Source of the DNA: Oscillospiraceae bacterium
Lineage (GTDB): Bacteria > Bacillota > Clostridia > Oscillospirales > Oscillospiraceae
Length of the DNA: 64,000 nucleotides
Reading direction: 5' to 3'
Assembly (NCBI GenBank): GCA_902779945.1
Contig: CACZDN010000005.1
Location: 62,001 to 126,000, forward strand
A program made the translations under genes and the position numbers. The notes under the pieces are model-generated. The model saw only the letters and a program-made list of their open reading frames with translations, searched no databases and had not been told where the DNA came from. Shown here piece by piece: positions 1 through 8,134 of this stretch; the first letter of the stretch is position 1, and each line of letters opens with the position of its first letter.

Positions 1-1
1 C

Positions 2-301
2 GGGCGGAACCAGGAGCTCGCCCTTGCGGCCTCGCGGGAGATCAGAGGACTTTCGAACGCGGCGGTCTTCTCCTTCGGCTCCGACGGGACGGACGGCCCG
101 ACGGACGCGGCAGGCGGCTTTGCCGACGGGGAGACGGACAGGGCGCTCGGACGTCTCGGGATCAGCGCCGAGGACGCCCTGCGCCGAAACGACGCCTTCC
201 GCGCCCTCGGGCGTGTCGGCGGCCTGATCGTCACCGGCCCTACCGGCACCAACGTCAACGACGTCTCTCTGGTCTTGATCCGAGGTCGGCAGGGAGGATA
301 A
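2..301 (+). CDS. Glycerate 2-kinase, C-terminal part (MOFRL domain), truncated by window edge
   Basis: Only the last 99 residues are visible; the gene enters from upstream. They form the end of the MOFRL-type glycerate kinase fold: GRNQELAL at the very start, then FGSDGTDGPTDAAGG near residue 30 and TGPTGTNVNDV about 15 residues before the stop. These are the signature blocks of class II glycerate 2-kinases (GckA/TtuD), which phosphorylate D-glycerate with ATP in the cytosol. The frame has no ATG of its own because the start lies outside the window. The TAA stop uses the first base of the M2 repeat that begins at 301, so the repeat is joined exactly to the end of this gene. Family call is firm; full length and substrate cannot be judged here. 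Confidence 0.9.
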   Translation, partial: GRNQELALAASREIRGLSNAAVFSFGSDGTDGPTDAAGGFADGETDRALGRLGISAEDALRRNDAFRALGRVGGLIVTGPTGTNVNDVSLVLIRGRQGG

Positions 302-397
302 TACTCTTCTCCAATAAGGCGCTGTGAAAGATTTCCGAGGCGGATTTGTGTCAGGCAAGGCAGCGCCCGCAGGGAATACTTTGTGTATTGCCAAGGG
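301..397 (+). repeat. M2 inverted-repeat element, copy 1 (3'-truncated)
   Basis: About 97 bp nearly identical to the first 97 bp of the full element at 43021-43181, starting with the same terminal motif ATACTCTTCTCCAATA. The similarity stops after CCAAGGG and the matching right terminal repeat is absent, so this copy is truncated. It abuts the stop codon of the glycerate kinase. No coding capacity. Confidence 0.8.
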
Positions 398-508
398 TGT
401 TGTTTTATTATCCGGCATTCTATGTTACACTGAACGCAGCTGAACAGGCAATCGAGCACGGCGGACCCATGCAATCGGACAACAGAAAGAGCAGAAAGGG
501 CGATTGAT

Positions 509-742
509 ATGAAAAGCACAGGAATGGTCAGAAAAGTCGACGAGCTCGGGCGTATCGTATTACCCATCGAGATCAGGCGTACGCTCGGGATCGACAAAAA
601 GGATCCGCTTGAAATGTATGTAGACCGGGACAACATCATCCTGAAGAAATATGAGCCCGCCTGCATTTTCTGCGGAAAGGGGAAGGACACCGTCGAATAT
701 CAGGGCAAGCTGATTTGCAGGGACTGCATCAAAGCGCTGTGA
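509..742 (+). CDS. AbrB/SpoVT-family transcriptional regulator with C-terminal CxxC pairs
   Basis: A 77-residue protein whose first 50 residues match the swapped-hairpin DNA-binding domain of AbrB: KSTGMVRKVDELGRIVLP followed by IRRTLGIDKKDPLEMYVD. AbrB proteins act as dimers or tetramers and repress transition-phase genes. In place of the Bacillus C-terminal oligomerisation domain it carries CIFCGKG and CRDCIKAL, two CxxC pairs that could bind one zinc ion; this short Cys-rich tail is usual in clostridial homologues. ATG start with a GAAAGGG-type ribosome site 10 bases upstream. It is monocistronic, with a strong terminator at 777-824. Targets cannot be told from the sequence. Confidence 0.92.
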   Translation: MKSTGMVRKVDELGRIVLPIEIRRTLGIDKKDPLEMYVDRDNIILKKYEPACIFCGKGKDTVEYQGKLICRDCIKAL

Positions 743-776
743 GCTTCCCGGTGCTTTCCGACACAGACATAACGGG

Positions 777-824
777 CCGGAGACCCCGGCGGCGATGCCG
801 CCGGGGTCTCCGGCTTTGCCTTTT
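777..824 (+). terminator. Rho-independent terminator after the AbrB gene
   Basis: Perfect 17-bp stem CCGGAGACCCCGGCGGC with a 3-base loop, followed by CTTTGCCTTTT. Confidence 0.93.
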
Positions 825-889
825 CCAATAATTGCTTTTCCCCGTTACTCTTACCAATTCCCAAACGAAGGATTTACACAATATGCGCA

Positions 890-918
890 TTGCGGACGTG
901 CGTGAAAACGAATATAAT
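890..918 (+). promoter_or_regulatory. Sigma-A-type promoter
   Basis: TTGCGG, 17-base spacer, TATAAT. It points to the HTH gene at 1138, with M1 repeat copy A lying in the roughly 210-base leader. Confidence 0.7.
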
Positions 919-958
919 AGATACTGGATTATGGCAGCATGATTCGTTTCATTCGCTT

Positions 959-1098
959 AAGGCAATACCGCATAATTCGGCAAGAACAGATCCTGAGAAA
1001 ATTTGGGTTCTGATAAAGGCGCTTTTTCGCAGATGTACTTTGTGTACCTCAAGGAATTTTCCAGGAGATGCCGAAGGCGGATTGTGCGGTGTTGCCTT
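959..1098 (+). repeat. M1 inverted-repeat element, copy A
   Basis: 140 bp from AAGGCAATACCGC to GCGGTGTTGCCTT; the ends are imperfect inverted repeats of about 23 bp. The core contains TTTTCGCAGATGTACTTTG, also found (or its complement) in copies at 7785, 27157, 43244 and 45626. It is noncoding; an open frame crossing it only extends the HTH gene artificially. Confidence 0.85.
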
Positions 1099-1137
1099 GA
1101 TGAACCATTGCCGTATCAGTTACGGGAGGCGTTTCAC

Positions 1138-1329
1138 TTGGATATCCGAGAACTGAAAACACCGGAGGACCTCGCGCTCGAGTGGGATCTTTCGCTCCGG
1201 CGCGTGCAGGTCATGTTCAAGGAGGGGCAGATCGACGGGGCTGTCAAGAAGGGGAACCGATGGCTGGCTCCGAAGGACGCAAAGCGCCCCGCCAGGAGAA
1301 AGACAGGGCCGAAGCACGCCGGACAGTAG
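1138..1329 (+). CDS. Small helix-turn-helix protein (excisionase/MerR-like)
   Basis: A 63-residue basic protein. LKTPEDLALEWDLSLRRVQ forms a predicted helix-turn-helix, followed by VMFKEGQIDGAVKKGNRW, the wing pattern typical of small excisionase/MerR-like DNA-binding domains in Firmicutes, and a Lys/Arg-rich tail. The frame stays open upstream through M1 copy A to 1003, but those residues are repeat-derived. TTG at 1138 is preferred because GGGAGG lies 7 bases upstream of it. It is probably a DNA-binding accessory factor; target unknown. Its promoter is likely at 890-918. It ends 58 bases before the lipoprotein gene. Confidence 0.72.
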   Translation: MDIRELKTPEDLALEWDLSLRRVQVMFKEGQIDGAVKKGNRWLAPKDAKRPARRKTGPKHAGQ

Positions 1330-1387
1330 AGCGCTTCGGCAGACAAAAGAGCAGAACAGAGTGACGACACATGGGAGGACTACGACA

Positions 1388-3040
1388 ATGGATGTGAAAA
1401 CAATACGCAAGAGAGTGCTGTGCGCGCTCCTTGCCCTTGCACTGATGCCGCTGTCCTTTTCCGCATGCACCGCCCCCGGCGAGAACGCGGCGCTGCCGCA
1501 GGAGTCCGCGCAGCCGACCGCCGGCCGCTTCCTCGCCGCCATCGAGGATGAACCGGACACCGTGGATTTCCAGTGTACCACGATCTATTACACCATCGCG
1601 CAAAACGTGTTTGACCGCCTTGTCCTGATGAAGAACGACGCCGCCGGCAACGCCGTGATCCTGCCGGAGCTGGCGGAATCCTGGACGGTCTCGGATGACC
1701 GCCGCACCTATACCTTCCGCCTGCGGGAGGGGGTCAGCTTCAGCAACGGCTCCGCGCTTACCGCGTCGGACGTGCTCTACACCTTCACAAGACTTTTGAC
1801 GCACCCGGGCTCATGCAATCAGGACATCGCCGACAGCATCCTGGGCGCCGGCGCCCTGAAAAGGGGGGAGGCCGGGACGCTGGAGGGCTTTGCCGTCCTC
1901 GACGACCTGGATTTCACCATCACGCTGGAGGAGCCGTTTGAGGCTTTCCTCGCATGTCTGTCCATGCCCGGGGCCTCCATCCTGGACGAGGAGACCACCG
2001 AGAAGGCCGGTGCGCGCTTCGGCACGGACCCCGCCTGGACCATCGGCACCGGCTCCTTCATCCTGCAGAGCTGGGTGCCCGGCAAGGGCATGACGCTCTG
2101 CGCAAACAAAAACTGCTGGCGCGGCGCGCCCCGCTGCGAGGGGCTGGATCTGCGCTTCATGACGGACGCGGAGGAGATCAAGCTCCTGTTCGAGCGCGGC
2201 GAGCTGGATATTCTGAATCTGGACGATGTGGGCAAGGCCGCGGAGTTCTTTCTCCACGGGGACGTGTACCGGGACAGGCTCTACAAGGTCCAGCGCATCG
2301 GCATCACCTACATCGCGCTGAACGAGTCCGTCGCGCCGCTGGGCGACGCGCGGGTGAGACGGGCGCTGCAGCTTGCGCTGAACCGGACGCTGCTGCTGGA
2401 CGCAGCCTACAGCGGGCGCGGCTTCCTCGAAAACGGGATCATGCCGCACGGCCTTTACGGCTTCAATCCGGATCTGTCTGAAATCCCCTATGACCCGGAG
2501 GAGGCGAAAGCGCTCCTCGCTGAGGCCGGGTACCCGGACGGCTTTGCGCTCATCTTCTCCGTGAGCTCCGCCTCCTCCCTGGGCGAGCTTGCGCTGATCC
2601 GCATGGCGGCCTCCATGTGGGAAAAGCTCGGCGTGCGTACCGAGATCTCCGTGCTGGACGAGGGGGAGTTTATGCGCCTGCGCAAGAGCGGGGCCCTGGC
2701 CTGCTACTCCGCCACCTGGACCGCGGACTTCGACGATCCCGACAATTTCCTCTATACCTTCTTCGGCAACGCGGACAACACCCGCTACCGCAGTCTCTGC
2801 TACCCGCGCGAGGAGATCATGGAGCGCGTGCGCAGGGCCCGCGCCATCGCGGACCCGGACGCCCGCATCCGGGAATACCGTGAGCTGGAGCGCATCATCG
2901 CGCAGGAGGACGCCGCCTGGATCCCGCTGTTCTCCCGGTACTATCACTATGTATCCTCTCCGCGCCTGGAGGGGATGCGTTCCTCCTGGAACGGCTCCGT
3001 CAAGAACGAGTACCGGGAAATGTTTCTACGGGAGGCATGA
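1388..3040 (+). CDS. ABC-type peptide/nickel solute-binding lipoprotein (family 5)
   Basis: A 550-residue extracellular lipoprotein. The start codon at 1388 has GGAGG 9 bases upstream; a GTG at 1361 is in frame but less likely. A basic N-terminus, hydrophobic stretch and lipobox ending SFSAC give a diacylglyceryl-cysteine anchor. The body carries the SBP_bac_5 pattern: early LDxxTxDFQCTTIYY region, ESWTVSDDRRTYTFRLREGVSFSNG-like block, VRRALQLALNR, and YDPEEAKALLAEAGYPDG. Such proteins bind peptides, nickel or other small ligands. No permease or ATPase gene is nearby; instead its stop overlaps the GGDEF/EAL sensor gene, so it may serve as a ligand-binding partner for signalling rather than transport. 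That role is inference. Confidence 0.9.
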   Translation: MDVKTIRKRVLCALLALALMPLSFSACTAPGENAALPQESAQPTAGRFLAAIEDEPDTVDFQCTTIYYTIAQNVFDRLVLMKNDAAGNAVILPELAESWTVSDDRRTYTFRLREGVSFSNGSALTASDVLYTFTRLLTHPGSCNQDIADSILGAGALKRGEAGTLEGFAVLDDLDFTITLEEPFEAFLACLSMPGASILDEETTEKAGARFGTDPAWTIGTGSFILQSWVPGKGMTLCANKNCWRGAPRCEGLDLRFMTDAEEIKLLFERGELDILNLDDVGKAAEFFLHGDVYRDRLYKVQRIGITYIALNESVAPLGDARVRRALQLALNRTLLLDAAYSGRGFLENGIMPHGLYGFNPDLSEIPYDPEEAKALLAEAGYPDGFALIFSVSSASSLGELALIRMAASMWEKLGVRTEISVLDEGEFMRLRKSGALACYSATWTADFDDPDNFLYTFFGNADNTRYRSLCYPREEIMERVRRARAIADPDARIREYRELERIIAQEDAAWIPLFSRYYHYVSSPRLEGMRSSWNGSVKNEYREMFLREA

Positions 3041-3045
3041 TGACG

Positions 3046-6000
3046 ATGAGAACGTATTCGATCCGTTTTAAAATTACGGCGATCACGGTCGCCGCGATCC
3101 TTGTCGCCATTCTCTGCATCTTCGGCGCGAGCTTTTCGACCATCCGGGACGAGACGAACGAGCGCTCCGTTGAGATGATGCGCCTCATCGGCGAGGACAC
3201 CAGAAACATCCTGGACGAGTACTTTGTCGGGATCGAGCAGTCCGTCGGCATGGCCGCCAACATGGCGATTGACTCGCTGGACAGCGTGACCCTGGTGGAG
3301 TGCGGCGCGGCGGGCAGCTACGCCAGAGAGAGCGGGCGCACGCCCGAGCAGACCGCGAGACTGGACGCCTATATCGCGGACCACTGCGAGCAGATCCGCA
3401 AAACCTTCGAGAGTGTGGCGAGTCATACCCAGGGCGTCATCACCTACTACTACTGCATCAATCCCGAGGTGAGCCGGTCCGAGCACGGCTTCTTCTACTC
3501 CCGCGTCGGCAAGGCCGGCTTTGTGGAGCAGGAGCCGCTTGACGCCTGCGCCCTTGACCCGGAGGATATCGAGCATAACACCTGGTACTACACCCCGATT
3601 CGGCGCGGCGTCCCCGGGTGGGTGGGGCCCTACCCCGCCGCGTTTCTGGGAGAGATGTGGACCTGTTCCTATCTTGTGCCGATCTACAGCACCGGCACGC
3701 TCATCGGTGTGCTGGGCATGGACATCCCGCTGGACACCCTGGCCGAGCAGGTCAGTCCCATCCGCGTGTACGAGACCGGCTTTGCCAGCCTGAGCGACAC
3801 GGACGGACACGTCTTCTACCATCCGGAGCTCGAGCAGTGGTCGGTGCCGCAGCTTTCGGAGCTGTCTGTGCCGAAGGAGAAGCTGGACGCCGAAAACAGC
3901 GGTGACATGCTGATCCGCTACACGATGAACGGGGAGCAGCGGCAGATGTCCTTCTCCACCCTGCGCAACGGCATGAGGCTTGTCATCACCGCCCCCGTGC
4001 GGGAGATCAACGCCTCCTGGGTGCATCTCATCCGCGTCATCCTGTTCATCGCGGCAGCGGTCATCATCGTGTTCGCGGTGATGATCATGCTGGTCATGCG
4101 CATCGTCACCTTCCCGCTGCTGCGGCTGACGGCCGCGTCCCAGCGCCTGGCCGATGCGGATTACGACGTGGCGCTGAGCTATTCGAGCAACGACGAGATC
4201 GGCAAGCTGACAAGCGCGTTCCTCAAAATGCGCGACCAGATCAAAAAATATATCGAGGACCTGAACCACCGCGTCAATACCGACGCGCTGACGGAGCTTC
4301 CCAACATGCGCAGCTTCTTCAAACTCGCGATGGAGGAGCGCCAGCGGATTCTGGATCAGGGCAGGCACCCCGTCATGCTGTACTTCGACCTCATCGGCAT
4401 GAAGCACTATAACCGCCAGTACGGCTTTGACGAGGGGGATAAGCTGCTGCGGGATATCGGCCGCATTCTGGCGGCGCATTACGGTGAAAGCTGCATCTGC
4501 CGCTACAGCGATGATCATTTCGCCGCCGTGGGAGCCGAGGAAAACCTGGAAGACACGCTCCACGCCTTCTTCAGACAGTGCGAGACCGCAAACGGCGGCA
4601 AATCTCTGCCTGTGCGGGTGGGCGTCTACCAGAGCAGACTCGAGGAGGTTAGCGTCAGCGTCGCCTGCGACCGCGCAAAATACGCCTGCGACAAACACAG
4701 GGGCTCCTATGTCTCAGGCTATTATTACTTCGACAACGACATGCTCACCCAGCTCGACGACGTCCGCTACATCATCAACCATCTGGACCAGGCGCTGGCG
4801 GAGCACTGGATCAAGGTATACTATCAGCCGATCATCCGCGCCGTCAACGGCCGCGTCTGCGACGAGGAGGCGCTCTCCCGCTGGGTCGATCCGTCCAGAG
4901 GGCTGCTGTCGCCCGCCGTCTTCATCCCGATTCTGGAAAAGGCCAGGCTCATCTACAAGCTGGACCTCTATGTGCTGGATGAGATCCTGGAGAAGATGAA
5001 GTCCCAGCAGAGGGAGGGGCTGCGCATTGTGCCGCAGTCGCTGAACCTCTCGCGCGCGGACTTTGATGCCTGCGACATCGTGGAGGAGATACGCCGCCGG
5101 GTGGATGCCGCCGGGATCGCCCGCGACAGGTTGACGATCGAGGTCACCGAGAGCATCATCGGCAGCGACTTCGACTTCATGCGCGAACAGGTCGAGCGCT
5201 TCCATGCCCTCGGCTTCCGCGTGTGGATGGACGATTTCGGCAGCGGATACTCCTCGCTGGACGTGCTGCAGGACATCCACTTCGACCTTCTCAAGTTCGA
5301 CATGCGCTTCATGAAGCGCTTCGGAGAGGGGGAGGAGAGCAAGGTCATCCTGACAGACCTGGTGCGCATGGCCATCGACCTCGGATTGGACACCGTCTGC
5401 GAGGGTGTCGAGACCGCCGAGGAGGTCGAATTCCTCCGCGAGATCGGCTGCAGCAAGCTCCAGGGCTTCTATTACTGCAAGCCCATCCCCTATGAGGAGA
5501 TCGTGAAGCGCTATCAGAAAGGCATTCAGATCGGCTTTGAAAACCCGGCGGAGACGGAGTACTTTTCCGCCATCGGCAGGGTGAACCTGTACGATCTGAC
5601 CGTCATCGCGGACAAGGAGGGCCTGCGTCAGTATTTCTTTGACACCCTGCCCGTCGGCATCATGGAGGTGCAGGGCGACCGGGCCTGCTATGTGCGTACG
5701 AATCCCGCCTTCCGGGAGTATCTCAAGCGCTACTTCGGCATCGACCTCTCCAACAGGGCGCTGGATCAGGAGGAGAGAACGTCGGACGAGGGCGAGATCT
5801 TCATGAAGCGCATCAAGCAGTGCATCGCTGACGGGACCCGCACCTTCTACGACGGGCAGCTGCCGGACGGCTCCTTCGTCCACGGCGTTCTGAATCCCAT
5901 CGGGACGAACGAGTCCGCCGGCACGACCGCCGTTGCCATCGCGATTCTCTCCATCACGGACCCGGACATGAGCACGACCTACGCGGACATCGCCCGGGCG

Positions 6001-6774
6001 CTCGCGGCGGACTATTACAACATCTACGTCGTGGATCTGGATACGGAGCACTTTATCGAGTACAGCTCCAGCGTCGGCGGGGAGGAGCTCGCGATGGAGC
6101 GCCACGGCACGGACTTTTTCGCCTCGGCCAAACGCGACACCATGGTCCGCATCTACGAGGAGGACAGAGAGCTCTTCCTGGCCTCGTTCACGAAGGAGAC
6201 CATCGTCCGCGAACTGGACGCGCAGGGCGTCTTCACCACCACCTACCGCCTGGTCGATTCCGGCGCGCCGATGTACGTCAACATGAAGATCACGCGCATG
6301 CAGGGCGGGAACCGCATCATCATGGGCATCAGCGTCGTCGACTCCCAGATGAAGCAGAAGGCCCGCCAGGAGGAGCTCCAGAAGGAGCGGGACATGATGA
6401 TCCGGGTCATGGCGCTCTCGGACGGCTACCTCAGCCTCTACACGGTCGATCTCGACACCGACGACTATATCGAATGCAGCTCCACGGCGGACTACGACAC
6501 GCTCGGCGTGGCCAAGGAGGGGACCGATTTCTTCCGCAAGACCGTCATCAAAGCAAGACGCGTTTTCCATCCGGACGATCTGGCCGGCTTCTCCGCCCGC
6601 TTCACCAAAGAAAACATCCTTCGCACCATCCGCGAGGAGGGCAGCTTCCACATCCGTTACCGTCTCATGATCAACGGAAAGCCGAGAGCCGTCATCCTCA
6701 AGGCCGCGCTTTTCCGCGAGGGCGAGGAGGAAAAAATGGTCGTCGGCATCCGCGCCTGGAAAGAGCGGGTATGA
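3046..6774 (+). CDS. Membrane sensor with Cache-like, HAMP, degenerate GGDEF, intact EAL and PAS-like repeats
   Basis: About 1,242 residues. A first membrane helix near 8-28, a large extracellular Cache-like region to about 325, a second helix near 330-355, then HAMP. The GGDEF domain has SDDHF near 488 in place of GGDEF, so no cyclase activity is expected. The EAL domain looks active: EAL at about 608, LNLS, EVTES, DDFGSGYSSL near 729, KFD, and CEGVE near 785. It should hydrolyse c-di-GMP. After EAL come a PAS-like segment and two similar modules (YYNIYVVDLDTE near 985 and YLSLYTVDLDTD near 1130) common in clostridial cyclic-di-GMP proteins. Its start overlaps the lipoprotein stop: ATG codons lie at 3037, 3040 and 3046; GGAGG at 3031-3035 fits the later two best. 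Confidence 0.9.
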   Translation: MRTYSIRFKITAITVAAILVAILCIFGASFSTIRDETNERSVEMMRLIGEDTRNILDEYFVGIEQSVGMAANMAIDSLDSVTLVECGAAGSYARESGRTPEQTARLDAYIADHCEQIRKTFESVASHTQGVITYYYCINPEVSRSEHGFFYSRVGKAGFVEQEPLDACALDPEDIEHNTWYYTPIRRGVPGWVGPYPAAFLGEMWTCSYLVPIYSTGTLIGVLGMDIPLDTLAEQVSPIRVYETGFASLSDTDGHVFYHPELEQWSVPQLSELSVPKEKLDAENSGDMLIRYTMNGEQRQMSFSTLRNGMRLVITAPVREINASWVHLIRVILFIAAAVIIVFAVMIMLVMRIVTFPLLRLTAASQRLADADYDVALSYSSNDEIGKLTSAFLKMRDQIKKYIEDLNHRVNTDALTELPNMRSFFKLAMEERQRILDQGRHPVMLYFDLIGMKHYNRQYGFDEGDKLLRDIGRILAAHYGESCICRYSDDHFAAVGAEENLEDTLHAFFRQCETANGGKSLPVRVGVYQSRLEEVSVSVACDRAKYACDKHRGSYVSGYYYFDNDMLTQLDDVRYIINHLDQALAEHWIKVYYQPIIRAVNGRVCDEEALSRWVDPSRGLLSPAVFIPILEKARLIYKLDLYVLDEILEKMKSQQREGLRIVPQSLNLSRADFDACDIVEEIRRRVDAAGIARDRLTIEVTESIIGSDFDFMREQVERFHALGFRVWMDDFGSGYSSLDVLQDIHFDLLKFDMRFMKRFGEGEESKVILTDLVRMAIDLGLDTVCEGVETAEEVEFLREIGCSKLQGFYYCKPIPYEEIVKRYQKGIQIGFENPAETEYFSAIGRVNLYDLTVIADKEGLRQYFFDTLPVGIMEVQGDRACYVRTNPAFREYLKRYFGIDLSNRALDQEERTSDEGEIFMKRIKQCIADGTRTFYDGQLPDGSFVHGVLNPIGTNESAGTTAVAIAILSITDPDMSTTYADIARALAADYYNIYVVDLDTEHFIEYSSSVGGEELAMERHGTDFFASAKRDTMVRIYEEDRELFLASFTKETIVRELDAQGVFTTTYRLVDSGAPMYVNMKITRMQGGNRIIMGISVVDSQMKQKARQEELQKERDMMIRVMALSDGYLSLYTVDLDTDDYIECSSTADYDTLGVAKEGTDFFRKTVIKARRVFHPDDLAGFSARFTKENILRTIREEGSFHIRYRLMINGKPRAVILKAALFREGEEEKMVVGIRAWKERV

Positions 6775-6818
6775 CAGTGTCGTCGACCGCGGGTGCGATC
6801 CGATCGTCATGCAGAGAC

Positions 6819-6854
6819 GTGCGGCAAATTCGCGATCCTGCGAATATGCCGCAC
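6819..6854. repeat. R-family palindrome, copy 1 (probable terminator)
   Basis: Inverted repeat GTGCGGCAAATTCGC / GCGAATATGCCGCAC with one mismatch and a 6-base loop, 45 bases after the EAL gene. The same palindrome recurs at 9547 and, in altered form, 47269. Confidence 0.75.
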
Positions 6855-7001
6855 ATATTCTGTTCGGCCGCCCGGATCGAAGAAAGGGCAAGCCGACGCA
6901 AAACCGGACGAAAAATGGCGCCTTCGCCCGATCCGGCGGAGGCCCGCGATGAAGCGCGCCCGCCGGTCCGGAAAAAAGTGAATCTTTACAGGCAAAACCC
7001 G

Positions 7002-7030
7002 TAGACGAAACAAAAGAACCGTGGTAGAAT
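7002..7030 (+). promoter_or_regulatory. Promoter of the XRE/DUF6465 gene
   Basis: TAGACG, 17-base spacer, TAGAAT, ending 30 bases before the TTG start. Confidence 0.6.
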
Positions 7031-7060
7031 ATATACAAATCATGGAAGGGGGATGACCTT

Positions 7061-7645
7061 TTGAATCTGAAGGAACTGCGCGAAAAAAACAATCTCACAC
7101 AGACCGCGCTTGCAAAGTCGCTCGGCGTGACCAGCAACGCGATCTCCGCCATTGAGAGCGGCCGTCTCAAGCTCAGCGAAAAGCTGTCTGACAGGATCAG
7201 GGAGGTCTACGGCGAGATCGTCGAGCCGGGAGCCAGGAAGGTGAGAGCCGCCGGAAAGAAGGCGGAGAAGAAAACCAGGGCCGCCGGGAGAAAGCTGGAG
7301 ACTGTCGTGGAGACCGCCGGCGCCGAGGCCGTCCTGGACGCCGAGAAGAAGATCGAAAAGAAAACCAGAAAAGCCAAAGCAAAGCTCCAGGCCGACAAGC
7401 CCGCGGTCAGGACAGGCGCCGAGGCCGTCGCCGCTGCCGGCGCCGAGGTCGAGAAGCAGGTCGGCAAGAGGGGCAGAAAGCCCAGGAGAGCCGGAATCGT
7501 GATCCAGTCCCCCTATGGCAGTGAGATCACACCGGACGCGATCCTGGACAAGGTCGGCCCCGCCGATATGGTCTATGTCCGTGTCGACCAGAACAAGGCC
7601 TACTGGGTCAGAGGCGAGGAGACCGGCTCCGTCGACCTCTGGTAA
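7061..7645 (+). CDS. XRE-type HTH protein with Ala/Lys-rich linker and DUF6465-like C-terminus
   Basis: A 194-residue protein with a TTG start (AGGGGGA 7 bases upstream). Residues 1-55 form an XRE/Cro helix-turn-helix (LRERNNLTQ-like LREKNNLTQTALAKSLGVTSNAIS block). Residues 60-145 are Ala/Lys/Glu-rich, probably an extended helix, histone-tail-like and very basic. The last 50 residues (IVIQSPYGSEITPDAIL, then VYVRVDQNKAYWVRGEETGS) match a small domain known from clostridial proteins as DUF6465. The combination suggests a DNA-binding, possibly nucleoid-associated protein. Function is inferred only from the domains. It is monocistronic and followed by a nest of repeats. Confidence 0.82.
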   Translation: MNLKELREKNNLTQTALAKSLGVTSNAISAIESGRLKLSEKLSDRIREVYGEIVEPGARKVRAAGKKAEKKTRAAGRKLETVVETAGAEAVLDAEKKIEKKTRKAKAKLQADKPAVRTGAEAVAAAGAEVEKQVGKRGRKPRRAGIVIQSPYGSEITPDAILDKVGPADMVYVRVDQNKAYWVRGEETGSVDLW

Positions 7646-7749
7646 GAGAAGAGACTGTCTCAAACTGTTTGCCGTTTTGTCATGCTGAAAACCGCGCGGC
7701 GATGGATTACTCTTTTCCCGTTTTCCCGAAAGCTTCGGGGTTCAGCCTC

Positions 7750-7948
7750 TGTCATTCTGAGGAACGAAGTAACAAAGAATCCTGGGCAATACCGCATAAT
7801 TCGGCAAGAGCAGATCCTGAGAAAATTTGGGTTCTGATAAAGGCACTTTTTCGCAGATGTACTTTGTGTACCTCAAGGAAAGCGGTGTTGCCCTTGCTGT
7901 TTTTCAGCGTTTCTTCTGAGAGATCCTTCGCTGACGCTCAGGATGACA
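7750..7948. repeat. P-family palindrome, interrupted by M1 copy B
   Basis: Left arm TGTCATTCTGAG at 7750, right arm CTCAGGATGACA ending at 7948; the loop holds M1 copy B. Confidence 0.75.
7785..7892 (+). repeat. M1 inverted-repeat element, copy B (internally deleted)
   Basis: GGCAATACCGCATAATTCGG start, shared core through TGTACTTTGTGTACCTCAAG, then directly GCGGTGTTGCC; about 35 bp of the 3' interior present in copy A is missing. Confidence 0.8.
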
Positions 7949-8087
7949 ACGGGGGACTGAACAAATACCCTTCGGGAGAGATTCTTCGCTTCGCCCGGAA
8001 TGATGCGGCGCTTTGAGACAGCCTTTTTTGCGTCCAGCGAAAAAAACAGGGAAAACAATATTTGCACTGGCAAAAGCAAATTGCCCG

Positions 8088-8096
8088 TGGTATAAT
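8088..8096 (+). promoter_or_regulatory. Extended -10 promoter of MATE gene 1
   Basis: TGGTATAAT, an extended -10 element 38 bases before the start codon; no good -35 at 17 bases. Confidence 0.5.
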
Positions 8097-8134
8097 ACCG
8101 CGCTGAATCAAATTGAAACAGATCGGGGAATACC

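Larger units (their letters stand above)
7653..8023. repeat. Nested repeat island bounded by CTGTCTCAAA inverted repeats
   Basis: CTGTCTCAAA at 7655 and its complement TTTGAGACAG at 8012 bound about 370 bp with no credible gene. Inside lies a P-family palindrome (7750-7948), and inside its loop an M1 element (7785-7892). A further P-like half (GAGATTCTTCGCTTCG..GGAATGA) lies near 7977-8005. An open frame at 7669-8016 is made entirely of repeat sequence. Confidence 0.75.

Noticed and set aside
301..508. tRNA or small RNA before the AbrB gene
   Set aside because: The stretch is M2 repeat followed by ordinary upstream sequence; no cloverleaf can be drawn.
890..1156. An 88-codon open frame across M1 copy A
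   Set aside because: Crosses promoter and repeat; no ribosome site and no family.
4714..7170. An 818-codon minus-strand open frame opposite the GGDEF/EAL gene
   Set aside because: Antisense shadow in GC-rich DNA; the plus-strand frame carries all known motifs.
7669..8016. A 115-codon open frame
   Set aside because: Made wholly of P and M1 repeat sequence.
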